A stretch of 56,654 nt of DNA from Gammaproteobacteria bacterium. Its GTDB lineage: Bacteria; Pseudomonadota; Gammaproteobacteria; Pseudomonadales; Pseudohongiellaceae. Made by a program: the position numbers and the translations under genes. The stretch lies in contig JAFMKB010000010.1 of assembly GCA_017853205.1 (NCBI GenBank), positions 1 to 56,654 of the forward strand, given 5' to 3'. Under the pieces are notes generated by a model. The model did no database searches and had not been told where the DNA came from. It saw only the letters and a program-made list of their open reading frames with translations. Shown here piece by piece: positions 1 through 7,903 of this stretch; within the stretch, counting starts at the first letter, position 1, and the number at the start of each line of letters is the position of its first letter.

Positions 1-705
1 GCAGCGGTCGAGGTGCGAAGACCAGAGGCGTTGGATACTCTAAGATTTTTTGAGCAGACGCTGGTTAATGACATCATTTTCCCTCTTTGCGACGGAGACG
101 AGGCGAACTCGGGGGCGATGCTGACTTTTAAGGGGTTGGAGAGATTTCTCGCCGCGCCTATCCGCGAATTAAATACAATTAATACCACAGGGTTGCCAGA
201 ATTCGCGGCGACGCAGCCAGATCTCGTTCTATCGATTCGCTACGGGGTAATTTTGCGAGAAGAGGCTATCAGCGTTCCAACCCATGGTGTGATAAATCTA
301 CATTCTGGCAGGCTCCCTGATTACAGAGGCGTGATGGCGACTTTTCGAGCAATGCTCAACGGTGATAAAGAGCTCAATATGACGCTACACACGATTGATG
401 ACAGTGGTATCGACACCGGAAGAATCGTCGCCACGACTTCTTTTCAGGTAGATCAGACAAAATCTTACCTCTGGCACGTGTTGGGGCTGTATAAAGATGG
501 CTGCGAGCTTCTCGCTGATACTGTCAATGCAATTGGTCGCGGGGAACCGATAGAGAGCCTGTCGCAAAAAACGGACGCAAACGCTGGTAGTTATTTTACA
601 TTTCCGACGCAGAAAGAGCTCGATGAGTTTACGGCGCGTGGATTCAGGCTCGTTGATGGCGATGAAATAAAGCAAGTCATGGGACAATTCTATGGTCAGA
701 GCTAA
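1..705 (+). CDS. Formyltransferase-domain protein, 5' truncated by window edge
   Basis: The frame is open from base 1, so the GTG at 13 is probably internal and the true start lies outside the window. The visible part looks like the N-terminal catalytic domain of the formyltransferase superfamily (Fmt, PurN, ArnA-N). It has the NLHSGRLPDYRG segment around residues 94-105, matching the family N-x-H-x-S...P-x-Y-R-G motif, and then DDSGIDTG, which supplies the usual Asp. The N/H/D catalytic set is therefore present, and transfer of formyl from 10-formyltetrahydrofolate is plausible. The acceptor is unknown. The Fmt C-terminal tRNA-binding domain is not evident; the protein ends soon after the catalytic fold. 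It overlaps the following GNAT gene by 14 bp and is probably in one operon with the next two genes. Confidence 0.7.
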   Translation, partial: AAVEVRRPEALDTLRFFEQTLVNDIIFPLCDGDEANSGAMLTFKGLERFLAAPIRELNTINTTGLPEFAATQPDLVLSIRYGVILREEAISVPTHGVINLHSGRLPDYRGVMATFRAMLNGDKELNMTLHTIDDSGIDTGRIVATTSFQVDQTKSYLWHVLGLYKDGCELLADTVNAIGRGEPIESLSQKTDANAGSYFTFPTQKELDEFTARGFRLVDGDEIKQVMGQFYGQS

Positions 706-1237
706 CTCTATCGAATTGCGGCCTTCGGCGATTGATGATCTTGCAAGCGTGCACTCGTTATACCGTGCGGTTGCCGAAAGTCCCGGTGGTCTAGCGCGCC
801 TGCCTGTAGAAATCACTCGTAGTTACGTTGAAAATTTTCTTCACGCCACGATCTCGCGTGGCCTTGGGTTTGTAGCCGTCGACGAGCGCAAAGAGATTGT
901 CGCCGAAATTCACAGTTATAGCCCCGAAATCTTCTGCTTCAGTCATATTCTTACGGACCTCACGATAGCCGTGCATCCGAGTCTACAGGGACAAGGTTTA
1001 GGGCGTGATATTTTCACGCATTTTTTATCTTCGGTTAACACTCAGCGGCCGCACATTAACCGAGTTGAACTAATCACGCGTGAATCCAATAAACGAGCAC
1101 TAGCCTTTTACGCGTCGCTCGGGTTTCGGCAAGAAGGGGAGCTGCAAAACCGTGTGCTCAACCTCGACGGAAGTCTCGAAAGCGATATACCAATGGCTTG
1201 GCTAAGATCTGACACGAGTGATCTGAAAGAGTTATGA
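692..1237 (+). CDS. GNAT family N-acetyltransferase
   Basis: A 181-residue single-domain protein with GNAT (Gcn5-related N-acetyltransferase) features. A beta-strand with LTIAVHPSLQGQGLGRDI at about residues 89-106 carries the Q-x-x-G-x-G/A acetyl-CoA pyrophosphate loop. It is followed by RVELITRESNKRALAFYASL, whose N-x-x-A-x-x-F-Y is typical of motif B. These proteins move acetyl from acetyl-CoA to an amine; the substrate cannot be read from sequence. The ATG at 692 lies inside the end of the formyltransferase-like gene, and the stop overlaps the next start by 4 bp (ATGA), so translational coupling across three genes is likely. A formyltransferase next to a GNAT suggests modification of an amino sugar or amino acid, but that is inference. 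Confidence 0.85.
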   Translation: MVRANSIELRPSAIDDLASVHSLYRAVAESPGGLARLPVEITRSYVENFLHATISRGLGFVAVDERKEIVAEIHSYSPEIFCFSHILTDLTIAVHPSLQGQGLGRDIFTHFLSSVNTQRPHINRVELITRESNKRALAFYASLGFRQEGELQNRVLNLDGSLESDIPMAWLRSDTSDLKEL

Positions 1238-1638
1238 ATGGACTGACCGATTTAGAACAGCTGTTAGAGTCACTCGCCCCGCGTAGGCTCGCTGGGGAGT
1301 GGGCATTCTGTTCACTTACACCCGACCAGCTTGTGAGAACACCAACTCTTGCCACAGAAGCGCTCGCGACGTTTCAAGAAAAAGAGGGCCTGAGCGTCTT
1401 GCTGCCAGTGGGACGCGCTACAGAGCTAGGTCTGAGCTTTGACGGAAGTTTTACGGGGATCACCCTCGACGTTCATTCGAGTTTGCATGCGGTAGGATTG
1501 ACCGCAGTAGTAGCGACTCGCCTTGGCGAGGCAGGGATTAGCGCTAATGTCATTGCGGCCGCATTCCACGACCACGTTTTCGTGCAAACACCGGAGGCGG
1601 CGAGGGCGTTAGATATTCTAAATTCGCTCCATGCGTGA
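1234..1638 (+). CDS. ACT-domain protein (DUF2241/ACT_7-like)
   Basis: A 134-residue cytosolic protein. The first half resembles the small ACT-related family in which an N-terminal LEQLLESLAPRRLAGEWAF-like stretch precedes an ACT fold. The second half (about residues 70-130) contains SSLHAVGLTAVVATRLGEAG, ISANVIAAAFHDHVFV and a helix, the beta-alpha-beta pattern of amino-acid-binding ACT domains. ACT domains bind small ligands, often amino acids, and regulate enzymes; no catalytic domain is attached here. The start overlaps the GNAT stop by 4 bp, marking it as the last gene of a short operon. The specific ligand is unknown. Confidence 0.75.
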   Translation: MNGLTDLEQLLESLAPRRLAGEWAFCSLTPDQLVRTPTLATEALATFQEKEGLSVLLPVGRATELGLSFDGSFTGITLDVHSSLHAVGLTAVVATRLGEAGISANVIAAAFHDHVFVQTPEAARALDILNSLHA

Positions 1639-1701
1639 GCGTGCAGAAGGTTGTCAAAAACTGATATATTCCTGTTACTCATCTTTTAAGAGGCTGTACT
1701 T

Positions 1702-2304
1702 ATGATTCGTTCGCTCACAAGATTGCGTTCAAACCTGACTTCATCGATCGCTGCGGCGTCCTTGCTTAGCGCGCTAAGCGCCAGCGTACTCGCCATCGAG
1801 CCTACCGACCCATCACTTGCCGATATTACAAACTTTAGGCAATACAGCGCGACGTTTGCGAGCTCGGGTCAGCCGACTAAGGAGCAATTCTCAGCTATTG
1901 CCCAAAACGGGTTTGAACGAATTGTTTATATCGCGTTCACTAATAACCCAAATGCCTTGCCTGACGCAGATCAGGTCGTAAAAGAGTTAGGCATGGAGTA
2001 CATGCATATTCCTGTCACGTGGAATAATCCACTACCCGCGGATTTCTATGCGTTCGCCGACTCTTTGCGCCGCGACACCGACAAGAAAACGCTTCTGCAC
2101 TGTCAGGTTAACGCGCGTGCAACTGCTTTCAGCTTTTTGTATCGGGTTATCTACGAAGGTGTCGATATTACTGAAGCGAAGGCGGATATGAATTCCGTTT
2201 GGCAGCCTAACGAGACTTGGCGTGATTTCATCTTCGCTGTGCTTGCGGAGAACGGCATTTCACCCGAGTGCGAAGAGTGCGACTGGACTCCGTCGCAGAT
2301 GTGA
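1702..2304 (+). CDS. Exported tyrosine-phosphatase-like protein
   Basis: A 200-residue protein with an N-terminal signal peptide (Arg-rich n-region, hydrophobic stretch to about residue 31, VLA-IE as a likely cleavage region). The mature part resembles the DUF442/beta-lactamase-hydrolase-like branch of Cys-based phosphatases: SSGQPTKEQF near residue 55, then LLHCQVNARATAF near residue 131. The P-loop-like segment is HC-x4-R, one residue shorter than the classic HC-x5-R. As I recall, this HCxxNxR form is normal for this periplasmic family, so it may or may not be catalytic. A cysteine pair near the C-terminus (CEECDW) could form a disulfide. The downstream hairpin at 2347-2382 ends the transcript. 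Confidence 0.7.
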   Translation: MIRSLTRLRSNLTSSIAAASLLSALSASVLAIEPTDPSLADITNFRQYSATFASSGQPTKEQFSAIAQNGFERIVYIAFTNNPNALPDADQVVKELGMEYMHIPVTWNNPLPADFYAFADSLRRDTDKKTLLHCQVNARATAFSFLYRVIYEGVDITEAKADMNSVWQPNETWRDFIFAVLAENGISPECEECDWTPSQM

Positions 2305-2346
2305 TAACCCTTAGTGGCTAAAGAGAATGTCGCGAGAAGCTAATTA

Positions 2347-2382
2347 AAAAATGGCGAACCCCTTTGGGAGTTCGCCATTTTT
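2347..2382. terminator. Bidirectional intrinsic terminator
   Basis: A 13-bp perfect stem (2347-2359 pairing with 2370-2382) is extended by ccc/ggg around a ttt loop. It has A-rich and T-rich arms at its base, so it can end transcripts from both sides. It lies between the convergent phosphatase-like gene and the copper-monooxygenase-like gene. Confidence 0.9.
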
Positions 2383-2455
2383 ATCTTCTTTGCTTCTAGT
2401 AATAAATAAAGCTCAGCGAGGGGAAGAAACTCCCTCGCCCAAGTACTTAGCTTAA

Positions 2456-4297
2456 CTACTCAGATCCACCCTGCTCAACGTTCTTCCAAGTGTAGAAGCC
2501 CATAAACATTTCTTCCCAGCTCTGTTCTCCCCAATTGACTTCGATCGATGGGTCGGGATTGTAAGGATTTTGTGCTGAGTTATCGAAAGCGCCCGTGGCG
2601 ACAATCTTCGTTCCCGCCGGCACTCTCAATGGCTCGGCAAGCTCATGCTTAAGCTGCCAGTTAAAAGAATAAGCAGGAACAGACAACAGTAGCTCCTCAC
2701 TGCCATCTGGGAATTCGGCCGTGAAGCTCATGCGTTTGCCGCGGAAGTGCATGTGTGGCATCAGGCTGAAAATTTCGGCTTCTTCCGGTACATAAGTAAC
2801 AAGCTGCATTTCGTGGTCTTTCGCTTGTGGAGGAATGTTGATAGTGAAAGCATTGCCAACGCCGCCCCCCATCCGCTCCTCTGGAATATATCCTTCCGGG
2901 TAGAAATAGATGCCGATTTCAGTCTCATCTGTCGTCTCTTTGCCAGATGTCGTGTAGTGCATCTGTAGATTGAGTTTAGAGCCAGCACGCAACAGGCCGC
3001 CAACGCCCTCAGGATTAAGGGCCACTGCGTTGCCTGGCGCGAAGCCTGCGATACCTGCGCTGTCTGGATTCCTGCCACCGCTTAAAAAGGCGCTAACGTC
3101 GATCTCAGGGGCCTCACGGAAGATCGCGTCGATATCCGGACGCTCGCCTGCGGCGATCGATGCAAAGAGTTTCGTGCGAATTGCCAATGACTTTTCTGGA
3201 GGCAGTTTGGCTAGAATTTCCATCAGAATTTGCTGGAAATCTGGCGCGCCCTCTGGGGGGATAACGGTCGTGATGATGTGATGAAGCACGCTAGGAGCAC
3301 CAGGCACGACTTCACTGCCTCGTACCCAACGGTCTTCTGTGAGACCGAGATCGATTTGTATGTCCATATAATCGACAACCCCAGTAGCCGGAATAGTCTG
3401 TGAGGGAACCTTAACGATAAGGTCAGGTTCGCCAAGAGTCCATTTGGTGTTGGGCCAAGTAAGGGCTGTCAAAGGATCTTCGTTGCCCTCGACAACCGAG
3501 CCGTTATTGATCCAATGAACGAGTTTTTGCATCTCCTCATCGCTGAGATTCATTTCGTTTTTGATCTTGTGGCCCACTTTGTTGTCGATCTGACCGGGTG
3601 GCATGCGCTTGGTCATGACCACTTCGCGAATCATTGGCGACCAGCCTTGTACTGCTAGGCTGTTGTCCATTGCAAAAGGCGCGATACCGCCTTCGCGATG
3701 ACATTCGGCGCAATTCTCTGCAATGATAGGGGCGATGTCGTTAGCGTAAGAGAGGTCGGCGTGCGCGGCAGTATTGCGGTAATCGATTGTTTGACCCATT
3801 GTCGCGGTGCTGATTAAGTCGAATTTTTGACCGGCAAGCGTCTGTTCTATTGCGCTATCCATGCCCATGGCGGGGCCACGGTAGAGAAGCTCAAAGGTAC
3901 TGGGATCATAAAGCACTGCTTCATCAAGGCGGGTGAGGCCTAGCATTTCTGAAACGAGCTGCGCGTCGTCCATCAGCACGGGCATATCGATAGGCCCGAT
4001 ATCCGCCGCGACTGCTGCGCGGTCAGTTTGTAGACCTGGATTGAGTAGGAAGAACTCAATTCCCTGATCTTGGTATTTTGTTTGCAGTGCTTGCATCGCG
4101 GCAAGAGAGGCTTTGTCAGTTGCGCCAACCGCTTGGGGTAAAAATGCGATGGCGGCAGCATCGTCATGCCATGCCATGCTCTGGAAAGCACCTTTATGAT
4201 CAATAAGGGCGAAGTCGCCAACGCGCTCCCCCGCAGCGGCAGAGCCGCAGGCAGCGGTAATAGACGCCGCGAGAATGAATGAAGAAGTCTTGCTCAT
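2456..4297 (-). CDS. Exported redoxin / cytochrome c / Cu type II monooxygenase-like fusion
   Basis: The ATG at 4297 (613 aa) is chosen because AAGGGGA lies just upstream; the open frame continues 16 codons further without a comparable site. Residues 1-22 form a signal peptide. About 25-165 look like a thioredoxin/redoxin fold, but I see no CxxC. Residues 196-200 are CAECH, a c-type heme site, with KRMPPG (M232) as a possible axial-ligand motif. About 290-605 resemble the bacterial ascorbate-dependent copper type II monooxygenase domain (PHM/DBH relatives): HH339-340, QMH447, HMH515-517 and WEEM597 match the order of the CuH and CuM ligands. A periplasmic oxidase or hydroxylase fed electrons by its own heme is plausible; the substrate is unknown. 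It stands alone, divergent from the Kef-like gene. Confidence 0.75.
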   Translation of the reverse strand: MSKTSSFILAASITAACGSAAAGERVGDFALIDHKGAFQSMAWHDDAAAIAFLPQAVGATDKASLAAMQALQTKYQDQGIEFFLLNPGLQTDRAAVAADIGPIDMPVLMDDAQLVSEMLGLTRLDEAVLYDPSTFELLYRGPAMGMDSAIEQTLAGQKFDLISTATMGQTIDYRNTAAHADLSYANDIAPIIAENCAECHREGGIAPFAMDNSLAVQGWSPMIREVVMTKRMPPGQIDNKVGHKIKNEMNLSDEEMQKLVHWINNGSVVEGNEDPLTALTWPNTKWTLGEPDLIVKVPSQTIPATGVVDYMDIQIDLGLTEDRWVRGSEVVPGAPSVLHHIITTVIPPEGAPDFQQILMEILAKLPPEKSLAIRTKLFASIAAGERPDIDAIFREAPEIDVSAFLSGGRNPDSAGIAGFAPGNAVALNPEGVGGLLRAGSKLNLQMHYTTSGKETTDETEIGIYFYPEGYIPEERMGGGVGNAFTINIPPQAKDHEMQLVTYVPEEAEIFSLMPHMHFRGKRMSFTAEFPDGSEELLLSVPAYSFNWQLKHELAEPLRVPAGTKIVATGAFDNSAQNPYNPDPSIEVNWGEQSWEEMFMGFYTWKNVEQGGSE

Positions 4298-4606
4298 AAT
4301 ACCGTTCCCCTTTTGGAAGAGAATAAATGTCAGATTAGGGCTCAAAAAGCATTGTTTTCCGCTCGCCGAAAACCCACACTGACGCTGAGTCTACTGCATT
4401 TTTGCAAAAAAATGTGCATTTTAGTAACAAATAATTCTGATACCGGTTTTCATTCAGCCGACATACAAGTTGAGTTACCCGGTTAACGATGCGCTCAAAC
4501 GCGGCCGGTCAGGCACTTTTGCTACAACACTATACGCACAACACTATACGTTCCGTCGCACCGGTGAAGATTTCCATTACAAGCCAAAGAATCTAGGGAA
4601 ACACGA
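4298..4606. other. Divergent intergenic region
   Basis: This 309-bp gap separates the copper-monooxygenase-like gene (minus) from the Kef-like gene (plus), so it should hold both promoters. Near the plus-strand gene there is a purine-rich AGGGAAA about 5 bases before the ATG. A 14-bp tandem duplication sits at 4524-4551. No ORF or RNA gene was recognised. Confidence 0.6.
4524..4551. repeat. 14-bp tandem direct repeat upstream of Kef-like gene
   Basis: Two adjacent copies of acaacactatacgN (4524-4537 and 4538-4551) differ only at the last base. Each carries TATACG, which resembles a -10 hexamer, so the duplication may create alternative promoters or a tandem operator about 55-80 bp before the Kef-like start codon. 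Function is inferred. Confidence 0.6.
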
Positions 4607-6379
4607 ATGCACTCCGACAGCCTTCTGATTAATGCGTTGTATTACCTGCTCGCTGCCGTCATTGCTGTGCCTCTGTTTAAGCGCATGGGACTGGGTTCGA
4701 TACTCGGCTATTTGTTTGCGGGTATCGTGCTGGGGCCGCACGCGCTAGGTATTATCGAGGATCCTGAGTCTGTTCTGCATTTTGCCGAGTACGGCGTTAT
4801 TTTGCTGTTATTCGTTATCGGGCTTGAGCTTGCGCCAGAAAAGTTGTGGAGCATGCGCAATCATATTGTTGTGCTCGGTGGTTCGCAGGTGTTACTGACT
4901 GGGCTGGTTATTGGGTTCGGGATGGTCATGCTGATGGCGATTCCACTTGCCTTTGTTCTCGGCTTGACGCTCGCACTTTCGTCTACAGCGCTGGCGATTC
5001 AATTGATGAGTGAGGAGCGAATACTCGCATCACCGTTGGGACGGAAAGGCTTTTCGATTCTGCTGTTACAGGATCTCGCCGTGATCCCTATCCTCATCGC
5101 GGTCAGTGTGCTCGCACCCGTTGCCACTGGCGCCTCAACCTCCGCGTGGTATGTCACGATTCTGGCGCTCGTTGGGGTGGTTGCTTTTGGTCGCTTCGGC
5201 TTGAGCGAGCTGCTTGCCGCCGTGGCGCGATCAAACAACCGTGAGGTCATGTCAGCGGCAAGCCTACTTATTGTGATTGGCATTGCTGTATTGATGAATG
5301 CTGTAGGCCTGTCGATGGGTCTGGGGGCTTTTCTCGCAGGCATTATGCTCGCGAATTCGGACTACAGGCATCAGCTCGAGTCCGATATCGAGCCGTTTAA
5401 AGGGATGCTTCTGGGGCTGTTTTTTATCGCTATCGGCATGACGCTCAATCTCGAGCTGCTCTGGGCAAGGCCGCTGCGCTTCGTTTTGTTGGCACTAGGG
5501 CTGGTTTTTGTTAAGACAGTCATCATCACGGCGATTCTGCGCTGGCGGCATGTCTCATTAAAAGAGGGCATTCAGCTGGGCCTGATCCTTTCACAGGGCG
5601 GTGAATTCGCGTTTGTGGTCTTGTCTCAGGGGCAGCAAGCGATGCTGTTCGATGCGGCATTGGCCGAGCAGCTTACCCTTATCGTCGGCCTCTCGATGGC
5701 CTTTACCTCGCCGCTCGTGATCCTCTACCGGCGCATTGGGCGCAGCCGCAGCGTCGAGCAGCCCGATCAGGATAGACATTGGGATTCGCATCAGCCCGAG
5801 GTCATCATTGCGGGGTTTGGTCGTTTCGGACAAATTATCGGACGCCTGTTGCGGGCGCGCCACATACCCTTTACGGCAATGGACAAAGATTCTGCGCATG
5901 TAGAATTCGTCAAGCAGTTTGGTAACCGTCTGTTCTATGGCGATCTAACTCGCGTCGATCTGCTGCGCAGCGCAGGCATCAAACACGCAAAAATACTTGT
6001 CGTTGCAGTCAATGACGTCGCTCAGTCCTTAGCGATTATTGACCTCGCGCGTGAGCAGAATGTGCGTATTAAGATAATCGCGCGCGCCGTCGATCGATTT
6101 CATGCCTATGAGCTCTATAAGCGCAAAGTGGAGTCGGTAGTAAGGGAAACCTTCGCGAGCAGCTTAGAGGCCGCTACCGAGACATTAGAGCAGCTTGGCT
6201 ATACCGAGGGCCAAGCGCTCGAGGTCGCCAAACGTTTTCGATTGCACGACGAGGAGCTTTTAGAGCGATCTGCTCAGCATTTGGAAGAAATGGAGGAACT
6301 TAGAAATATTGCACGCCAGGGGCGACGCGAGCTGGAGTTGCTTTTCGAGGAGGACACGCGCAAACAGGTTGGCGATTGA
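4607..6379 (+). CDS. CPA2 family cation:proton antiporter with RCK_N domain (Kef-like)
   Basis: A 590-residue inner-membrane protein. About residues 5-375 form many hydrophobic helices of the Na+/H+ exchanger (CPA2) fold, including LFVIGLELAPEKLW and LTLALSSTALAIQLM, characteristic of KefB/KefC. About 395-510 are a cytosolic TrkA-N/RCK Rossmann domain (VIIAGFGRFGQIIGRLL, then FYGDLTRVDLLRSAGI), which binds nucleotide or glutathione conjugates in Kef proteins. A charged helical tail follows. It probably mediates K+ (or Na+) efflux coupled to H+ entry during electrophile or pH stress. No KefF/KefG-like ancillary oxidoreductase lies beside it, so glutathione gating is uncertain. It appears monocistronic; a new promoter probably serves hemH downstream. 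Confidence 0.9.
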   Translation: MHSDSLLINALYYLLAAVIAVPLFKRMGLGSILGYLFAGIVLGPHALGIIEDPESVLHFAEYGVILLLFVIGLELAPEKLWSMRNHIVVLGGSQVLLTGLVIGFGMVMLMAIPLAFVLGLTLALSSTALAIQLMSEERILASPLGRKGFSILLLQDLAVIPILIAVSVLAPVATGASTSAWYVTILALVGVVAFGRFGLSELLAAVARSNNREVMSAASLLIVIGIAVLMNAVGLSMGLGAFLAGIMLANSDYRHQLESDIEPFKGMLLGLFFIAIGMTLNLELLWARPLRFVLLALGLVFVKTVIITAILRWRHVSLKEGIQLGLILSQGGEFAFVVLSQGQQAMLFDAALAEQLTLIVGLSMAFTSPLVILYRRIGRSRSVEQPDQDRHWDSHQPEVIIAGFGRFGQIIGRLLRARHIPFTAMDKDSAHVEFVKQFGNRLFYGDLTRVDLLRSAGIKHAKILVVAVNDVAQSLAIIDLAREQNVRIKIIARAVDRFHAYELYKRKVESVVRETFASSLEAATETLEQLGYTEGQALEVAKRFRLHDEELLERSAQHLEEMEELRNIARQGRRELELLFEEDTRKQVGD

Positions 6380-6430
6380 GATAGGCCAACTTTCTGCGCG
6401 CAGGTTAAACCCTTTGAGGTCTCGGCATCG

Positions 6431-6436
6431 TACAAT
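6431..6436 (+). promoter_or_regulatory. Candidate -10 element for hemH
   Basis: TACAAT lies about 60 bp before the hemH ATG. No good -35 exists at 16-18 bp spacing (TTGAGG is only 11 bp away and TTAAAC is 20), so this is a weak call. A short direct repeat, gcgtttag twice, follows downstream. Confidence 0.3.
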
Positions 6437-6495
6437 AGAGTCAAAGCAAGTTAGCGTTTAGGCGTTTAGCTCAAGTTTCACACAAGGATGACCCC

Positions 6496-7530
6496 ATGGC
6501 GACAAAAGGTATATTACTCCTCAATCTTGGTACCCCAGAGGAGCCTACAGCGAAAGGACTCAGGAAATTCTATAAATACTTTTTTTCTGATCCCTTCGTC
6601 TTCGACTTCAATCCCATCGGGCGCTGGTTGCTACGTAATTTAATAATCCTGCCGTTTCGCGCGCCTAAAACTGCAAAAGATTATGCCGCGATTTGGATGG
6701 ATGAAGGTTCTCCCTTAAAAGTGTATGCAGATCGTTTGCAAGCAAGCGTCCAGCAGGCTTACAGGGACGCAGGCGAAGAGGTGATTGTGCTCAACGGAAT
6801 GGCCTACAGTGAGCCTTTTGTGTGGGATTCGATGAAAGAGTTCGAGCGTCTGGGGTGTCATGACATCCTGGTCATGCCACTATTCCCTCAATATTCAACT
6901 GCAACAACAGCCTCAGTCTTTCATGAGGTTCGCGAAGCAGCGAAAAAGTGGGTTACAACGCCCAACCTAAAATTCGTCGATGACCTCTATGCAGAGCCTC
7001 CCTTTATAGAAGCGTGGGCGGCGTTGATAGGCAAACACGTAAGGGACGCAGACGCTGAGCATGTAATATTCAGTTATCACGGGCTTCCTGAGTCGAATAT
7101 TAAGAAGGCGGACAAACATAATGTTTGTCAGATGGGCGCTTGTTGCGAATCGATTGGCGAGAAAAACAAGCTCTGCTATCGCGCACAGTGTGTGGCCACC
7201 ACGAAAGGAATTGTCGCCGCGATGGGATGGAGCCAAGATCGCTACTCGATAGCATTCCAGTCTCGCTTCGGAAACCAAGCCTGGATACAGCCCTATCTCG
7301 ACGAACATTTAGAAGCACTTATCGAGAAGGGCGTGAAGAAAGTCGCTGTCGTGACTCCCTCGTTTGTGTCGGATTGTCTCGAAACCATTCATGAGATAGG
7401 TATTGAATACCGCGAAGAATTCATGGAAGGTGGCGGCGAGTCGTTCAAATTGGTGCCGAATTTGAACGACGAAAAAACATGGTTTGACTCGGTCTTTCAA
7501 ATATCTAAACAGAAACTACAGAGCCCCTAG
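6496..7530 (+). CDS. hemH: Ferrochelatase
   Basis: A 344-residue enzyme of the last step of heme synthesis, inserting Fe2+ into protoporphyrin IX. The N-terminal GILLLNLGTPEEPTAK and the active-site segment FSYHGLPES (H195) are diagnostic. The second conserved active-site region is SFVSDCLETIHEI, with E296 matching the conserved Glu. Between residues 211 and 232 there is a Cys-rich stretch (C211, C216, C217, C227, C232; ending LCYRAQC), unlike the cysteine-free E. coli enzyme. An internal four-Cys [2Fe-2S] class of ferrochelatase is known, and this fits that class by inspection. An AAGGATG-like ribosome site precedes the ATG. It is followed after about 110 bp by a small membrane-protein gene with its own promoter. 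Confidence 0.95.
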   Translation: MATKGILLLNLGTPEEPTAKGLRKFYKYFFSDPFVFDFNPIGRWLLRNLIILPFRAPKTAKDYAAIWMDEGSPLKVYADRLQASVQQAYRDAGEEVIVLNGMAYSEPFVWDSMKEFERLGCHDILVMPLFPQYSTATTASVFHEVREAAKKWVTTPNLKFVDDLYAEPPFIEAWAALIGKHVRDADAEHVIFSYHGLPESNIKKADKHNVCQMGACCESIGEKNKLCYRAQCVATTKGIVAAMGWSQDRYSIAFQSRFGNQAWIQPYLDEHLEALIEKGVKKVAVVTPSFVSDCLETIHEIGIEYREEFMEGGGESFKLVPNLNDEKTWFDSVFQISKQKLQSP

Positions 7531-7564
7531 CGGCAAGTCACTCTGCTGCGGCGCGTGCCAAAGT

Positions 7565-7605
7565 GTGATCTAGATCATGGTCCGTGGACCGATTTTGGTT
7601 ATTCT
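7565..7605 (+). promoter_or_regulatory. FNR/CRP-type box and -10 upstream of 41-aa membrane protein
   Basis: The dyad gTGATctagATCAt (7565-7578) matches four of five bases in each half of the FNR/Anr consensus TTGAT-N4-ATCAA. It also resembles a CRP half-site on the left (TGTGA). TATTCT at 7600-7605 could be the -10. The distance from box centre (7571.5) to -10 centre (7602.5) is 31 bp, as expected for a class II activator site near -41.5. Which regulator binds is not decidable from sequence. Confidence 0.55.
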
Positions 7606-7639
7606 GGATACTCTATTCAATTACGAAGGAGTAGATAAA

Positions 7640-7765
7640 ATGCTAGAAGATCATGACGTTAAAGATCATCAAGTTCACGCGCACCTACAGCCAGTCGTTC
7701 TAGGAATCCTTGCCTGCTATATTGTCATCATGACTGTAGGCTATTGGGTCGGAAACCTATTCTAA
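7640..7765 (+). CDS. Small single-span membrane protein (41 aa)
   Basis: The ATG at 7640 is preceded by AAGGAG (7626-7631) at 8-bp spacing, which fixes the start; an upstream in-frame ATG at 7577 overlaps the regulatory box and lacks such a site. The N-terminal 16 residues are polar and His/Asp-rich (LEDHDVKDHQVHAH). They are followed by one hydrophobic helix (about residues 19-38) and a short end, NLF. I do not recognise a family. A very small single-span protein behind an FNR/CRP-like promoter recalls the accessory subunits of respiratory oxidases, but there is no oxidase gene in the window, so that is only a suggestion. A strong terminator follows. Confidence 0.65.
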   Translation: MLEDHDVKDHQVHAHLQPVVLGILACYIVIMTVGYWVGNLF

Positions 7766-7794
7766 ATTAGAAAAACAGCACTCTGTCGAGTGCA

Positions 7795-7834
7795 TAAAAA
7801 AGGGCTAACCCGTAATGGGGAAAGCCCTTTTTTT
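7795..7834. terminator. Bidirectional intrinsic terminator
   Basis: A stem formed by aaaaagggct and agccctttt, with inner accc/gggg pairing, carries an A-run on one side and a seven-T run on the other. It lies between the convergent small membrane protein gene and the FAD-subunit gene and can serve both. Confidence 0.9.
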
Positions 7835-7903
7835 ATACCTTATGCGCGGCGATTGGCATTTAGTCAATTACCGCGCAAATCAGCGCAGCGCTATCACTCG
7901 AAC

